DNA from: Pelobacter seleniigenes DSM 18267
Lineage (GTDB): Bacteria; Desulfobacterota; Desulfuromonadia; Desulfuromonadales; Geopsychrobacteraceae
DNA: 64,000 bases
Assembly: GCF_000711225.1 (NCBI RefSeq)
Contig: NZ_JOMG01000002.1
Coordinates: 2,802,501-2,866,500, forward strand
Direction: 5' to 3'
Shown: positions 25,267 through 34,063 of the stretch, piece by piece
Position numbering within the stretch: the first letter of the stretch is position 1
Layout: each line of letters begins with the position of its first letter
Notes under the pieces: generated by a model
Seen by the model: the letters and a program-made list of their open reading frames with translations, nothing else
Databases searched by the model: none
What the model was told of the DNA's origin: nothing
Translations under genes and position numbers: made by a program

Positions 25267-27435
25267 ATGAGCGAAAACAGTTTTACCGATCTGATTATCG
25301 AAGAAGGATATAATCCTTATCGTGAATGTATCCAGGGCACTGCAAATGAGCCGATCTGCGTGCTCGCCGTTATCAACAAAGCCTGGGACCAGGTCCGGGA
25401 GATTGCCCCGGCCCTTGATCCAGGCGCCATCACCCAGGCCGAGATTGTTCACCGTCTGGTGATCAATAAGCCGCGGATCGCTGTCATCACCGGATCCGTC
25501 GACCATCCGGCCCATCTGCGCGACGATTTGCATATCAGCCTTGCGGTGCTGCGGATCTGGCAGAATGGCGGGGTTCCGTTTGTCTTCGGTATTCCGGTTA
25601 TCTGTGACGGCACGGCGCAGAGCAATATTGGCCAGAGCTACTCCCTGGCTTCCCGGAACCATACTGCCTCGGCCGTCAATATCACCTTTGAGGGGCATTC
25701 CTATCATGCCGCCTATGTGCTTTCCAGTTGCGACAAGTTTCCCGCAGCCGTGCTCTCCGGCCTGGCCGCGGCAGATCTGGCCCGCAGCCATGTCGAGCGG
25801 CAGCAGGCTCCGGTCTGGGCTCTGTTCGTACCCGAGCATGTCTTGAAGGGCGGCTCGATCCCGGCCACCACCAAGGCCAAGCTGAACGCACTGATGGACC
25901 AGGCCCGAGCCCAGGGGCATGGCGACCTGGCTGAAGATATTGCCGAGAATATGCGCTATATCCTGCAATGTTCTTCAGACGAAGCCTTTCTCGGCCAGCT
26001 TAATCGGGCGGTACAACTGGATCTGCTGGCTGAGGCGGATGCCCGGCAGATTTTGAACGAACTGGCTGCGGCGACCTGTGACGCCAAGGGCGGGGTCTGT
26101 GCCTTCAATGGAACCGGCAACTCGTCCCGGACTTTGATCACCGCCCTCGGTTTTGCCCCGCCGGAGGCCGAACTGCTTATCGATGCCCCTGCGCCGGACA
26201 TCGTTTGCGGCGCGGTTGATCTGCTTTATTCCAGCCTCAACAAAAAACATCTGCGCGTGACCGAGATTATCGGGCGCAACTTCAAGAATGCCGTCCGCCT
26301 GCACAACACCACCGGCAGTTCGTCCAATATCCTCCTCCATCTGCCGGCGATCATGCGTTACGCCGGCTACGACATCTCGATTCTGGATTATGAGCAGGTC
26401 CGCGCCGAGACGCCGGTTCCTGAACTGTTTGCCCACAGCCTGACCGCCGGGCGCGATACCTTTGTCCTGGCTCAGCAGTTCCTCAAGGGGCAGCACCGCG
26501 GTATCGACAGTCTGTATCGGGTGCTCTCCGATCTGGGGATCGCCATGGACCTGGACGCACCGACCATGACCGACCGCAGTTGGGGGGAACGGATTGCCGA
26601 CCTGAATGTGCCGGTGGCCCCGGAGTTGGGCGAAAATGCCATTATCCGCACCGCGCCGGTGCGCCAAGCTTCCGGTGTGGAAGTCCTGCGCGGGAACTTC
26701 ATGTCCACGGCTATCGTCAAATTGGCTGGCATGACCGACCGTCAGCTCGACCGCTTTAACGATCAGCTGCTGTTCGTCCGCTATTATGAGAACGAGCATC
26801 TCTGTATCGACGAGATCTCTTCCCCCCGGCTCATGGAGATCCTCGGCAAGGTGGTCGAGACCGTTCCCTTGCCCCTGATCAATGCCGTTCTCAGTCACAA
26901 CTCAAAAGGGGCGATCACCTCTTTCGACAGTACCAAGATGCATGATCTGGTGGCTGCCGGCGCCCTCTCTTTTGCCTTTGTCATCGCCGGGCAGGGGCCG
27001 CGGGCCTTCGGTATGCCGGAAATGTTTGCTCCGGCTCATCACCTCAAACACCATCAGGTCCTGGAGGCGTCCTCAATCCTCATGACCGATGGCCGCTACT
27101 CTGGGGTGACCAAGGGCGCTTGCGTCGGCCATGTGACTCCGGAAGCGTTTGCCGGCGGCGGGATCGGTTCCCTGATCGATGGCGATATCCTCCGGTTTAA
27201 TCTGCACGATAATCGTCTTGATGTCGTCGATGTCGAGGCCCTGGTCAACGGAACCTTGAGGGTTTACCAGGAGTTACCGGAGCGTACTGCCCTGGTTAAC
27301 GAGCGTCAGCACAAGATGCAGCAACGGCTGCGGCAGATTGCGGCCAGTAACCTGATGAGTGATGTTACCAGCGCGGAAAAAGGTTGTGTTCCGCAGGCCG
27401 TTGACTTGCGGGCGGAAAACCCGCTGCCGTCCTGA
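25267..27435 (+). CDS. Large IlvD/Edd-family sugar-acid dehydratase
   Basis: A 722-aa protein of the iron-sulfur IlvD/Edd dehydratase family. All three cluster Cys positions are visible: ICDGTAQ, SSCDKFPA and KGGVCAFNGTGNSS. Other blocks are TTGSSSNILLHLPAI, LRGNFMSTAIVKL, TDGRYSGVTKGACVGHVTPEA and GGIGSLIDGD. Typical members have 550-660 residues, so this is long, with extra sequence at both ends and in the middle. From context it should dehydrate D-gluconate (the IdnO product) to 2-keto-3-deoxygluconate for the KDG kinase. Start ATG 25267 has AAAGGGG upstream. The substrate is inference. Confidence 0.85.
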   Translation: MSENSFTDLIIEEGYNPYRECIQGTANEPICVLAVINKAWDQVREIAPALDPGAITQAEIVHRLVINKPRIAVITGSVDHPAHLRDDLHISLAVLRIWQNGGVPFVFGIPVICDGTAQSNIGQSYSLASRNHTASAVNITFEGHSYHAAYVLSSCDKFPAAVLSGLAAADLARSHVERQQAPVWALFVPEHVLKGGSIPATTKAKLNALMDQARAQGHGDLAEDIAENMRYILQCSSDEAFLGQLNRAVQLDLLAEADARQILNELAAATCDAKGGVCAFNGTGNSSRTLITALGFAPPEAELLIDAPAPDIVCGAVDLLYSSLNKKHLRVTEIIGRNFKNAVRLHNTTGSSSNILLHLPAIMRYAGYDISILDYEQVRAETPVPELFAHSLTAGRDTFVLAQQFLKGQHRGIDSLYRVLSDLGIAMDLDAPTMTDRSWGERIADLNVPVAPELGENAIIRTAPVRQASGVEVLRGNFMSTAIVKLAGMTDRQLDRFNDQLLFVRYYENEHLCIDEISSPRLMEILGKVVETVPLPLINAVLSHNSKGAITSFDSTKMHDLVAAGALSFAFVIAGQGPRAFGMPEMFAPAHHLKHHQVLEASSILMTDGRYSGVTKGACVGHVTPEAFAGGGIGSLIDGDILRFNLHDNRLDVVDVEALVNGTLRVYQELPERTALVNERQHKMQQRLRQIAASNLMSDVTSAEKGCVPQAVDLRAENPLPS

Positions 27436-27452
27436 TCTTCTGAACAATGGGT

Positions 27453-27481
27453 GGGGGCAACTGTCAACCGCAGTTGCTCCC
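27453..27481 (+). terminator. Hairpin after the IlvD/Edd dehydratase gene
   Basis: GGGGGCAACTG pairs with CAGTTGCTCCC around a 7-base loop, 17 bp after the stop, with no clear T-tract. The remaining 300 bp up to the IclR gene hold a TTGACA-like -35 near 27720 and no gene. Confidence 0.5.
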
Positions 27482-27792
27482 ATCTCCTGTCCCTTGGGAG
27501 CCTGTCTGCCATCCCCTGACCCCAGCCGCAAGATCCCCGAAGGCCTTATGTGCCGACCTGGCTTTTTTGCTCCAATCAATTGTGTTCCGGTTCTTTTTCT
27601 TTGTTGTCTCGCCTCTGTCTGCGACCTGCTCGGCTCTGGCCAGTCTGTGCTGGAGCGGTGGTCCTTCAGCCTTGGTAAAAGAGGGTCACTGTAACGATGT
27701 TGTCGATCTGAAATACCATTGACAGAGATCGTTGAATGGGATAGCATCCAAATACAGATATTAACTCCAAATATGGGATTTTCGGAGACGGC

Positions 27793-28539
27793 ATGAATCC
27801 TCTTTATAAAATCTTTGCCATTCTTGAAGCTGTTGTTGCCCAGCAGAGCAGGGGCGTCACCTATTCGGACGTCGTTGCCGCAGTGGATCTTCCCAAGTCA
27901 TCCGTTCACCGGATTCTGCGCGACCTGACCGATGTCGGCTATCTCGACTACAATCCGGAGAGCAAAAAGTATTTCGGTAGTTTGCGGCTGGCCGCGACCG
28001 GCGCGGAAGTCATGACCCACTATCAGCTGCGCAAGCACGTCAGGCCGCACCTCGAAGCGCTCAATAAAGCCACCGGGCATACCACCAACCTGGGCGTCCT
28101 TGACGGAACCATGGGGGTCTTTGTCGAGAAGATCGAGTCGAAGGATTATGGGATCCGGCTGTTTTCGGAAGTGGGTAAGCGCTTTCCCCTCTACTGTACC
28201 GGGATGGGGAAATCGATGCTGGCTTTTGCCGAAGCTGAAACCATCGACAAGGTTCTCGCCGAGCCCTTGCCTCCCCTGACCGATAAAACGGTCACCAATC
28301 CCAATATGTTGCGCAAACAATTGCTGGAGATCCGCGAGCAGGGGTATGCCCTGGATCTTGAGGAGATCACCCGCGGGATCGTCTGCGTGGCAGCGCCGTT
28401 ATTGGGATTCCGTCGGCAACTGGTTGGAGCTATCAGTATCACGGTGCCGTCCTATCTGCTCGATGAACGGGGGATTGAAAGCGAGATTGAGGCGGTGAAA
28501 AGATGCGCGGCCGTTATTTCGCAGTCGCTGGGCTGCTAG
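27793..28539 (+). CDS. IclR-family regulator of the sugar-acid island
   Basis: A 248-aa regulator. It has an N-terminal winged helix-turn-helix (VTYSDVVAAVDLPKSSVHRILRDL) and an IclR effector domain with YCTGMGKSMLAF, EITRGIVCVAAPLLGF and VGAISITVPSYLL. Family members in such loci repress sugar-acid genes and release DNA upon binding the intermediate (for example KDG). The start codon ATG 27793 has CGGAGACGGC. It sits between the dehydratase and KDG kinase genes. Its stop codon TAG falls in the first bases of repeat element B at 28536. Confidence 0.9.
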   Translation: MNPLYKIFAILEAVVAQQSRGVTYSDVVAAVDLPKSSVHRILRDLTDVGYLDYNPESKKYFGSLRLAATGAEVMTHYQLRKHVRPHLEALNKATGHTTNLGVLDGTMGVFVEKIESKDYGIRLFSEVGKRFPLYCTGMGKSMLAFAEAETIDKVLAEPLPPLTDKTVTNPNMLRKQLLEIREQGYALDLEEITRGIVCVAAPLLGFRRQLVGAISITVPSYLLDERGIESEIEAVKRCAAVISQSLGC

Positions 28540-28694
28540 CAGGCTGTTGAAAAACAGCCTGATGAGCCCATGGACGAGCGATCAAAATCAATGGCGGCCT
28601 TGGAAGTCATTGATTTTGTAAGGTGGAGAACATCGCACTTTTCTCCACCGGGCTTGAAAAAGGCTAAGGATGGACTTTTTCAACAACCTGCTAG
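28536..28694. repeat. Repeat family B, complete copy (159 bp)
   Basis: The ends CTAGCAGGCTGTTGAAAAA (28536-28554) and TTTTTCAACAACCTGCTAG (28676-28694) are inverted repeats with one mismatch; CTAG at both borders may be a target duplication. Two internal hairpins exist: CAAAATCAATG/CATTGATTTTG and GGTGGAGAA/TTCTCCACC. A degraded copy in reverse orientation is at about 32217-32345 and relatives lie at 4497 and 33675. It encodes no protein. Confidence 0.72.
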
Positions 28695-28779
28695 TCGCCC
28701 AGCAAGCTGTGCATGTTATAGACATCCCTGCCGGAAGGTTCCGCGGGGTTAACCAGAACAAAATTTTTCGGAGGTGAAA

Positions 28780-29880
28780 ATGGGTAATTTTGCAGTGAAG
28801 CCGGCCAAGGAATGTCGTTTCGACATTCTGTCTTTGGGAGAGGTTATGTTGCGTCTCGACCCGGGTGAGGGCCGTATCCGGACTTCGCGTCAGTTTCGGG
28901 CCTGGGAAGGCGGCGGTGAGTACAACGTCGCCAGGGGTTTGCGCCGTTGCTTCGGTCAGCGCGCCGCCGTGGTGACCGCATTCGCCAAAAACGAAGTCGG
29001 CCTGCTCATGGAAGACCTGATTCTGCAAGGCGGCGTTGATACCTCCCTGATCAAATGGGTCGATTATGACGGCATCGGCCGGACCGTGCGCAACGGGCTG
29101 AACTTTACCGAGCGCGGTTTCGGTATCCGCGGCGCCGTCGGTTGTTCCGATCGGGGTAATACCGCCGCCTCCCAGATCAAAGCCGAGGATATCGACTGGG
29201 AATACATCTTTGGCGAGTTGGGCGTGCGCTGGTTCCATACCGGCGGGATCTATGCCGCACTCTCCGAAACCACCGGCGATACCGTTATTGCCGCTGCCAA
29301 AGCTGCAAAAAAATACGGCACCATCGTTTCCTACGACCTGAACTATCGCCCCTCGCTGTGGAAAGGGTTCGGCGGACTGGAAAAATGCCGTGAGGTCAAC
29401 CGCGAAATCGCCAAGTATGTCGATGTCATGATCGGAAACGAAGAGGATTTCACCGCCTGCCTCGGTTTTGAAGTGGAAGGGGCTGATGAGAACCTGACCG
29501 ACCTGGATGTCAACTCGTTCCAGAAAATGATCAAAAAAGCGGTCGCCGAATTCCCCAATTTCAAAGCGACGGCCACCACCATGCGCGGGGTCAAAACCGC
29601 AACGGTCAACGATTGGGGTGCCATGTGCTGGGTGGACGGCGAGTTTTACACCTCAACCCACCGTCCGGGGCTCGAAATCATGGACCGGGTCGGCGGCGGA
29701 GACAGCTTTGCTTCCGGTTTTATCTATGGTCTGATGATCCTGGGGGACCCGCAGCTGGCCGTGGAATACGGTGCTGCCCATGGCGCGCTGGCCATGACCA
29801 CTCCGGGAGATACCACCATGGCATCTTTGTCCGAAGTTGAAAAAATCGTTGGCGGTGGCGGTGCCCGCGTCGATCGCTGA
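28780..29880 (+). CDS. kdgK: 2-keto-3-deoxygluconate kinase (PfkB family)
   Basis: A 366-aa ribokinase/PfkB-family kinase. The N-terminal signature lies in LSLGEVMLRLDP and WEGGGEYNVARGLRR, the substrate region in YDLNYRPSLWK, and the catalytic signature in DRVGGGDSFASGFIYGL. It should phosphorylate KDG to KDPG in a semi-phosphorylative Entner-Doudoroff route; other sugar or sugar-acid kinases are possible, but the adjacent KDPG aldolase supports KDG. Start ATG 28780 is placed by GGAGG at 28770-28774. A clear terminator follows the stop. Confidence 0.88.
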   Translation: MGNFAVKPAKECRFDILSLGEVMLRLDPGEGRIRTSRQFRAWEGGGEYNVARGLRRCFGQRAAVVTAFAKNEVGLLMEDLILQGGVDTSLIKWVDYDGIGRTVRNGLNFTERGFGIRGAVGCSDRGNTAASQIKAEDIDWEYIFGELGVRWFHTGGIYAALSETTGDTVIAAAKAAKKYGTIVSYDLNYRPSLWKGFGGLEKCREVNREIAKYVDVMIGNEEDFTACLGFEVEGADENLTDLDVNSFQKMIKKAVAEFPNFKATATTMRGVKTATVNDWGAMCWVDGEFYTSTHRPGLEIMDRVGGGDSFASGFIYGLMILGDPQLAVEYGAAHGALAMTTPGDTTMASLSEVEKIVGGGGARVDR

Positions 29881-29893
29881 AAAACAGGACTGA

Positions 29894-29921
29894 CCCGACC
29901 GGATAACCGGTCGGGTTCTTT
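29894..29921 (+). terminator. Rho-independent terminator of kdgK
   Basis: CCCGACCGG (29894-29902), loop ATAA, and CCGGTCGGG (29907-29915) are followed by TTCTTT, 13 bp after the stop. It separates kdgK from eda-pyk transcription. Confidence 0.85.
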
Positions 29922-29927
29922 AGCATA

Positions 29928-30103
29928 GTTTTCATCCGGAAACGGCCCTTTTCCGCTGTGGCGGTGTCAATCTGTGGGTTTTCTTGTGCGGCGTAAAGTA
30001 CTACGCCTCCGCACAACCCCTTGATTTCCTTGCCACAACGAAAAATTGCTCGTTTCCAATCTGAAAACTTAGCCGTTGCCCTGCGGAGTTTCCGGATGGC
30101 AAC
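29928..30103. repeat. MITE-like element family A, copy 2, with 7-bp target duplication
   Basis: A 176-bp element with ends GTTTTCATCCGGAAAC and GTTTCCGGATGGCAAC. TAGCATA occurs immediately before (29921-29927) and after (30104-30110), a clean target duplication. An internal hairpin pairs TTGTGCGGCGTA with TACGCCTCCGCACAA. It lies between the kdgK terminator and the eda start, 24 bp from the start codon. Confidence 0.88.
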
Positions 30104-30127
30104 TAGCATAGAAAAGGATCTCTAGAG

Positions 30128-30748
30128 ATGATCAATGAACTTAAAAAACGGCCAATTATTCCCGTTATCGTGATCGATGATGCCGCTGACGCATTGCCCC
30201 TGGCAGAAGCTCTCCTCGAAGGCGGCATGGACGTCATCGAAGTGACTTTCCGTACTGCAGCCGCGGCCGAGGCCATTTCGCTGATCGGCAAGAAATTCCC
30301 GGAAATGCTCCTTGGCGCAGGAACTCTGTTGACTGAAGAGCAGGGCCAGCGGGCTCTTGATGCCGGAATCAAGTTCGGCCTGGCCCCGGGGCTGAACCCG
30401 GACGTGGTCAACTTTTTTAAAGCCAAAAACACCTTGTTCATTCCCGGGGTGATGACCCCCTCGGAAATCGAGCAGGGACTGGCGCTGGGCTGCAAATTGC
30501 AGAAATTCTTCCCGGCGGAAGCCGCCGGCGGCATTAAAATGCTGAAAGCGCTGGCCGGTCCCTATGCCAGCCAGGGGCTGCAGTTCTGCCCCACCGGCGG
30601 GGTCAGCCTGGCCAACATGAATGATTACCTGGCCTTGCCGATTGTCAGCAACATCGGCGGTTCCTGGTTGGCCACCAAGCAGCAGATTGCCGACAAGCAA
30701 TGGGGGGCGATCACCGCGCAAGTCAAAGACGCTCTGGCCAAGGTTTAA
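30128..30748 (+). CDS. eda: KDPG aldolase
   Basis: A 206-aa class I aldolase. Residues match Eda: catalytic Glu in VIEVTFRT, LGAGTLL, Schiff-base Lys in KLQKFFPAEAAGG and PTGGVSLANM. It splits 2-keto-3-deoxy-6-phosphogluconate into pyruvate and glyceraldehyde 3-phosphate. The ATG at 30128 follows AAAGGA; it is 24 bp after the right end of a MITE, so the eda-pyk promoter is either within the element or was displaced by it. pyk follows 18 bp after the stop. Confidence 0.94.
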   Translation: MINELKKRPIIPVIVIDDAADALPLAEALLEGGMDVIEVTFRTAAAAEAISLIGKKFPEMLLGAGTLLTEEQGQRALDAGIKFGLAPGLNPDVVNFFKAKNTLFIPGVMTPSEIEQGLALGCKLQKFFPAEAAGGIKMLKALAGPYASQGLQFCPTGGVSLANMNDYLALPIVSNIGGSWLATKQQIADKQWGAITAQVKDALAKV

Positions 30749-30766
30749 GGGAAAGAATAGCAACCT

Positions 30767-32209
30767 ATGTACAAACATACCAAGATCGTCGCAACGTTGG
30801 GACCTGCTTCTTCCGAAGAAAAAATGCTCGAGCAACTGATCGAGGCAGGGGTTTCGGTTTTTAGATTGAATTTTTCCCATGGCGACCATGCTGACAAGGC
30901 CGCTCTGATCGAACGGATTCGGCGGGTCTCTTCCCGGGCTGGCCGGGCCATTGCCATTCTCGGCGATCTGCAGGGTCCCAAGATCAGGGTCGGACTGCTC
31001 AAAGATGGTGGCATCACCTTGACCCCGGGGGAAGAGGTGATTGTCACTTCCCGCGAGGTTCTTGGGGAGACCGGCGTTATCCCGACGATTTACAAAAATC
31101 TTCCCCAGGATGTCAAGGCGGGCAATCAGATCCTGCTCGATGATGGCCTGATGGAACTGGAAGTCCTCGAAACCCTGGCAACGGATGTTCGTTGCCGGGT
31201 TCGTTTCGGTGGTTTCCTCAAAGACCGCAAAGGGATCAATCTGCCGGGGGCTGCGGTGTCCGCGCCGTCTTTGACCGAAAAGGACCTGCTTGATCTGCAA
31301 TTCTGCATCGACCAGCAGGTCGACTACCTGGCGTTGTCTTTTGTCCGTAAGGCGGCAGATGTGGTCGATCTGAAACAGCGTCTGAAGGTGGCTGGTTCGA
31401 CGATCAAGGTTATTTCAAAAATCGAGAAACCGGAAGCGGTCGATAATTTTGACGCCATCCTGGAGGTGACGGACGGGGTTATGGTTGCCCGCGGCGATCT
31501 TGGGGTTGAGATTCGCCCGGAAAAGGTTCCGCTGATTCAGAAAAATATCATTCACAAGTGCAACCTGGCCGGGAAACCGGTGATCACCGCAACTCAGATG
31601 CTGGAAAGCATGATCAGCAATCCGCGCCCGACCCGCGCCGAAACCTCGGATGTTGCCAATGCCATTCTCGATGGCACCGACGCCGTCATGCTGTCAGCGG
31701 AAACTGCTGCCGGGCAGTACCCGGTGGAAGCGGTCCGCCTGATGAGTAAGGTTGCCAATGATATTTCCAGCGCCTCGATCTCCCGGGGCCGGCCTCATCG
31801 GCTGACCTGCCAGAATTGCGAAGGGGCTCTCGATCTGTCCGAGGCGATCGGACAGACCGCTTCACGGATTTCGGAAATGGTTGGCGCCAAAGCGATTTTG
31901 GCTTTCACCAAAAGCGGCAGTACTGCGGCGTTGGTTGCCAAGTATCGGCCTTCGATTCCCATTATCGCGGTAACCCCCTCAGCGGTCGTCTCACGGCAAC
32001 TGGCTCTCTATTCCGGGGTTCAGTCCCTTGAGGTCGATGTTCAGGGGACCACCGAGTCGCAGATTGAATGGGTGGCCAAGGCGGTCCTGGATGCCGGCGC
32101 CCTGCAGACCGGGGATATTGTGGTCATCACCATGGGCAGCCCGGTCTCCGGTTCGGGATCAACCAATCTGCTCAAGGTTCATCAACTCGGAGATGTCCTG
32201 CAGGAGTAG
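30767..32209 (+). CDS. pyk: Pyruvate kinase
   Basis: A 480-aa pyruvate kinase of normal length. It has TKIVATLGPASS at the N-terminus, RLNFSHG, the catalytic Lys and metal region VISKIEKPEAVDN and MVARGDLGVEI, IHKCNLAGKPVITATQMLESM, and a C-terminal regulatory domain ending TNLLKVHQLG. It converts phosphoenolpyruvate and ADP to pyruvate and ATP. It is cotranscribed with eda, so lower glycolysis and the Entner-Doudoroff split are encoded together. Confidence 0.95.
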   Translation: MYKHTKIVATLGPASSEEKMLEQLIEAGVSVFRLNFSHGDHADKAALIERIRRVSSRAGRAIAILGDLQGPKIRVGLLKDGGITLTPGEEVIVTSREVLGETGVIPTIYKNLPQDVKAGNQILLDDGLMELEVLETLATDVRCRVRFGGFLKDRKGINLPGAAVSAPSLTEKDLLDLQFCIDQQVDYLALSFVRKAADVVDLKQRLKVAGSTIKVISKIEKPEAVDNFDAILEVTDGVMVARGDLGVEIRPEKVPLIQKNIIHKCNLAGKPVITATQMLESMISNPRPTRAETSDVANAILDGTDAVMLSAETAAGQYPVEAVRLMSKVANDISSASISRGRPHRLTCQNCEGALDLSEAIGQTASRISEMVGAKAILAFTKSGSTAALVAKYRPSIPIIAVTPSAVVSRQLALYSGVQSLEVDVQGTTESQIEWVAKAVLDAGALQTGDIVVITMGSPVSGSGSTNLLKVHQLGDVLQE

Positions 32210-32216
32210 CAAGATA

Positions 32217-32345
32217 ATGAAAAAGTCCGTTTGGAGATTTTTTCAAGCACGGTGGGGAAAAATTGGAAGTGCCCCACCTTACAAAATCGCTGAGGTCGAG
32301 AATCCGCATTGATTTTGTTCGCCCATTCCTGGGCAGAGCAGCCTG
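32217..32345. repeat. Repeat family B, degraded copy in reverse orientation
   Basis: Bases here, from GAAAAAGTCC to CAGCCTG, align along most of their length with the reverse complement of the element at 28536-28694, including CCACCTTACAAAATC and CATTGATTTTG. The ends are eroded. It lies between pyk and gapA. Confidence 0.65.
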
Positions 32346-32406
32346 TTTTGCAACGGCTGCCAGGTTTTTTGTTTGGGAAAAGACCAGACAGGTTATGGAG
32401 TTCATC

Positions 32407-32589
32407 ATGCAAAAGCTGTTTAAAGCCAAGAAGAATATTGCCGGCCTGCGTTTTTCCGTGACTGCCGGTGATATTGTCAGCGGGATACAAACTGGCCCCT
32501 GCTTTACGATATATCCGCTCCACAGAAACGATATATCCATAGCCGGGATCCCGGCACATTATCTGGAAGAGCAGGACAGCAAAGCTTAA
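32407..32589 (+). CDS. Hypothetical small protein, 60 aa
   Basis: An ATG at 32407 with GGAG six bases upstream opens a 60-codon frame: basic N-terminus (MQKLFKAKKNIAGLRFSV), then mixed residues and an acidic end (YLEEQDSKA). No family is recognised and no membrane segment is predicted. Lying in the gap between pyk and gapA next to a repeat, it could be spurious; the ribosome-binding site and residue composition are the only support. Confidence 0.33.
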   Translation: MQKLFKAKKNIAGLRFSVTAGDIVSGIQTGPCFTIYPLHRNDISIAGIPAHYLEEQDSKA

Positions 32590-32655
32590 CCCGGACAAGA
32601 TGTTATACTGTCCAGTATCTTTCAAATTTAACGTGACAACGAAAAGGAAATGCTT

Positions 32656-33651
32656 ATGTCAAAAAAAATAGCTATCAATGGATTCGGCCGTATTGGACGT
32701 AACGTTTTTCGTGCAGCCCAAGGCAACCCTGATTTTGATATTGTGGCGATCAACGATCTGACCGATGCTGCAACCCTGGCGCATTTGCTTAAATATGACT
32801 CTGTGCATGGTATTTTCAGCGGCGATGTGGCTGCTGAAGGAGATAACCTGATTGTCAATGGCAAAGCGGTTAAGATCCTCAGCGAACGCGATCCGGCCGC
32901 ACTGCCCTGGGGCGATCTGGGAGTCGAGATCGTCATTGAGTCGACCGGTCTGTTCACCAAGCGTGCCGCCGCGCAAAAGCATATTGATGCCGGTGCCAAA
33001 AAAGTTGTCATCAGCGCTCCCGGCAAGGAAGTCGATCTGACCGTCTGCATGGGGGTCAACGAGCAGGATTACGATGCGACCAAGCACCATATCCTCTCCA
33101 ACGCGTCCTGCACCACCAACTGTCTGGCCCCGGTTGCCAAAGTGCTGCTCGAGTCCTTCGGGATCGTCAAGGGGATGATGACCACCATCCATTCCTATAC
33201 CAACGATCAGCGGATTCTCGATCTGCCCCACTCTGACATGCGTCGCGCTCGGGCGGCTGCGCTGTCGATGATTCCGACCACGACCGGCGCTGCCAAAGCG
33301 GTGTCCCTGGTCTTGCCGCAGCTCAAAGGAAAACTGGACGGGCTGGCTGTCCGGGTTCCGACTCCCAACGTTTCCCTGGTTGATGTGGTTGTCGAAACCG
33401 AGAAAAAAACCTCTGTTGAGGAGGTCAACGCTGCTTTGAAAGCTGCTGCTGAAGGTCCGCTGAAAGGAATTCTTGAATTCTGCGAACTGCCGCTGGTGTC
33501 CAAGGACTTCAACGGCAATGCCGCTTCATCCATTGTTGATGGGCTTTCTACTGCGGTCATGGACGGTTCCATGGTCAAAGTTCTGTCCTGGTATGACAAC
33601 GAATGGGGCTATTCCAACCGGGTTCTTGACCTGGTCAAGTATATTTCCTGA
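32656..33651 (+). CDS. gapA: Glyceraldehyde-3-phosphate dehydrogenase
   Basis: A 331-aa type I GAPDH. NAD site [14 protein letters not shown], catalytic Cys in [12 protein letters not shown], His in TIHSYTNDQ, and the phosphate-binding [13 protein letters not shown] are all intact. The residue after the Rossmann strand is Asp (AINDL), favouring NAD. It oxidises the glyceraldehyde 3-phosphate released by Eda. ATG 32656 is preferred over ATG 32650 because AAAAGGAA is 7 bases upstream. A terminator lies about 200 bp after the stop. Confidence 0.95.
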   Translation: MSKKIAINGFGRIGRNVFRAAQGNPDFDIVAINDLTDAATLAHLLKYDSVHGIFSGDVAAEGDNLIVNGKAVKILSERDPAALPWGDLGVEIVIESTGLFTKRAAAQKHIDAGAKKVVISAPGKEVDLTVCMGVNEQDYDATKHHILSNASCTTNCLAPVAKVLLESFGIVKGMMTTIHSYTNDQRILDLPHSDMRRARAAALSMIPTTTGAAKAVSLVLPQLKGKLDGLAVRVPTPNVSLVDVVVETEKKTSVEEVNAALKAAAEGPLKGILEFCELPLVSKDFNGNAASSIVDGLSTAVMDGSMVKVLSWYDNEWGYSNRVLDLVKYIS

Positions 33652-33674
33652 AACGGAAATTCACAGGACAATCT

Positions 33675-33805
33675 GCGTAGCCCGACGCCGGGCTACGCAG
33701 CAAAATCAATAAAGAGGTTTTTGGTTTATTGATTTTGCGAGATCGGGACCAGAGAATTTTTCCCGATCGGATGTGGAAAAGTCGCCGGATGGGCTTTTCC
33801 GAAAA
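33675..33805. repeat. Cluster of hairpins resembling repeat family B
   Basis: Four stems in a row: GCGTAGCCCG/CGGGCTACGC (from 33675), GCAAAATCAATAAA/TTTATTGATTTTGC (33701-33738), GATCGGGA/TCCCGATC, and GGAAAAG/CTTTTCC. The ATTGATTTTG stem and GGATGGGCTTTT end recall family B, so this may be a diverged member. It could stabilise the gapA mRNA 3' end. Confidence 0.5.
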
Positions 33806-33858
33806 ACCGTTAGACACGATGTTTCACCCGAGGAGCAAACTACCTTCTGCCCTCACCA

Positions 33859-33889
33859 GGCCGGTCAACTTGTTGACCGGCCTTTTTTT
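33859..33889 (+). terminator. Strong rho-independent terminator downstream of gapA
   Basis: GGCCGGTCAAC (33859-33869) pairs with GTTGACCGGCC (33872-33882) around a minimal loop and is followed by seven T residues. Confidence 0.92.
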
Positions 33890-34025
33890 ATACGGCGATC
33901 ATGGGAATTCCAAGAACTTGCACGCTGTACTGCTGCCTTGAATATCTCACCCGAACATCGCTGCTGTGCCCTTGGAGGGTGCTTAATACCGACGTTTGCA
34001 AAAAAAATAAAGATCCGATAAAAAT

Positions 34026-34058
34026 ATTATTGACAATCATTATCAAAATTGTTAGATA
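34026..34058 (+). promoter_or_regulatory. Promoter with overlapping Fur box
   Basis: A TTGACA -35 (34030-34035) and TAGATA -10 (34053-34058) are spaced by 17 bp. ATTATTGACAATCATTATC (34026-34044) agrees with the 19-bp Fur consensus at 15 positions, including its last 10 bases. Fur bound here would block the promoter when iron is plentiful. No annotated gene starts downstream before a strong terminator at 34137-34175. Confidence 0.75.
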
Positions 34059-34063
34059 TAAAC

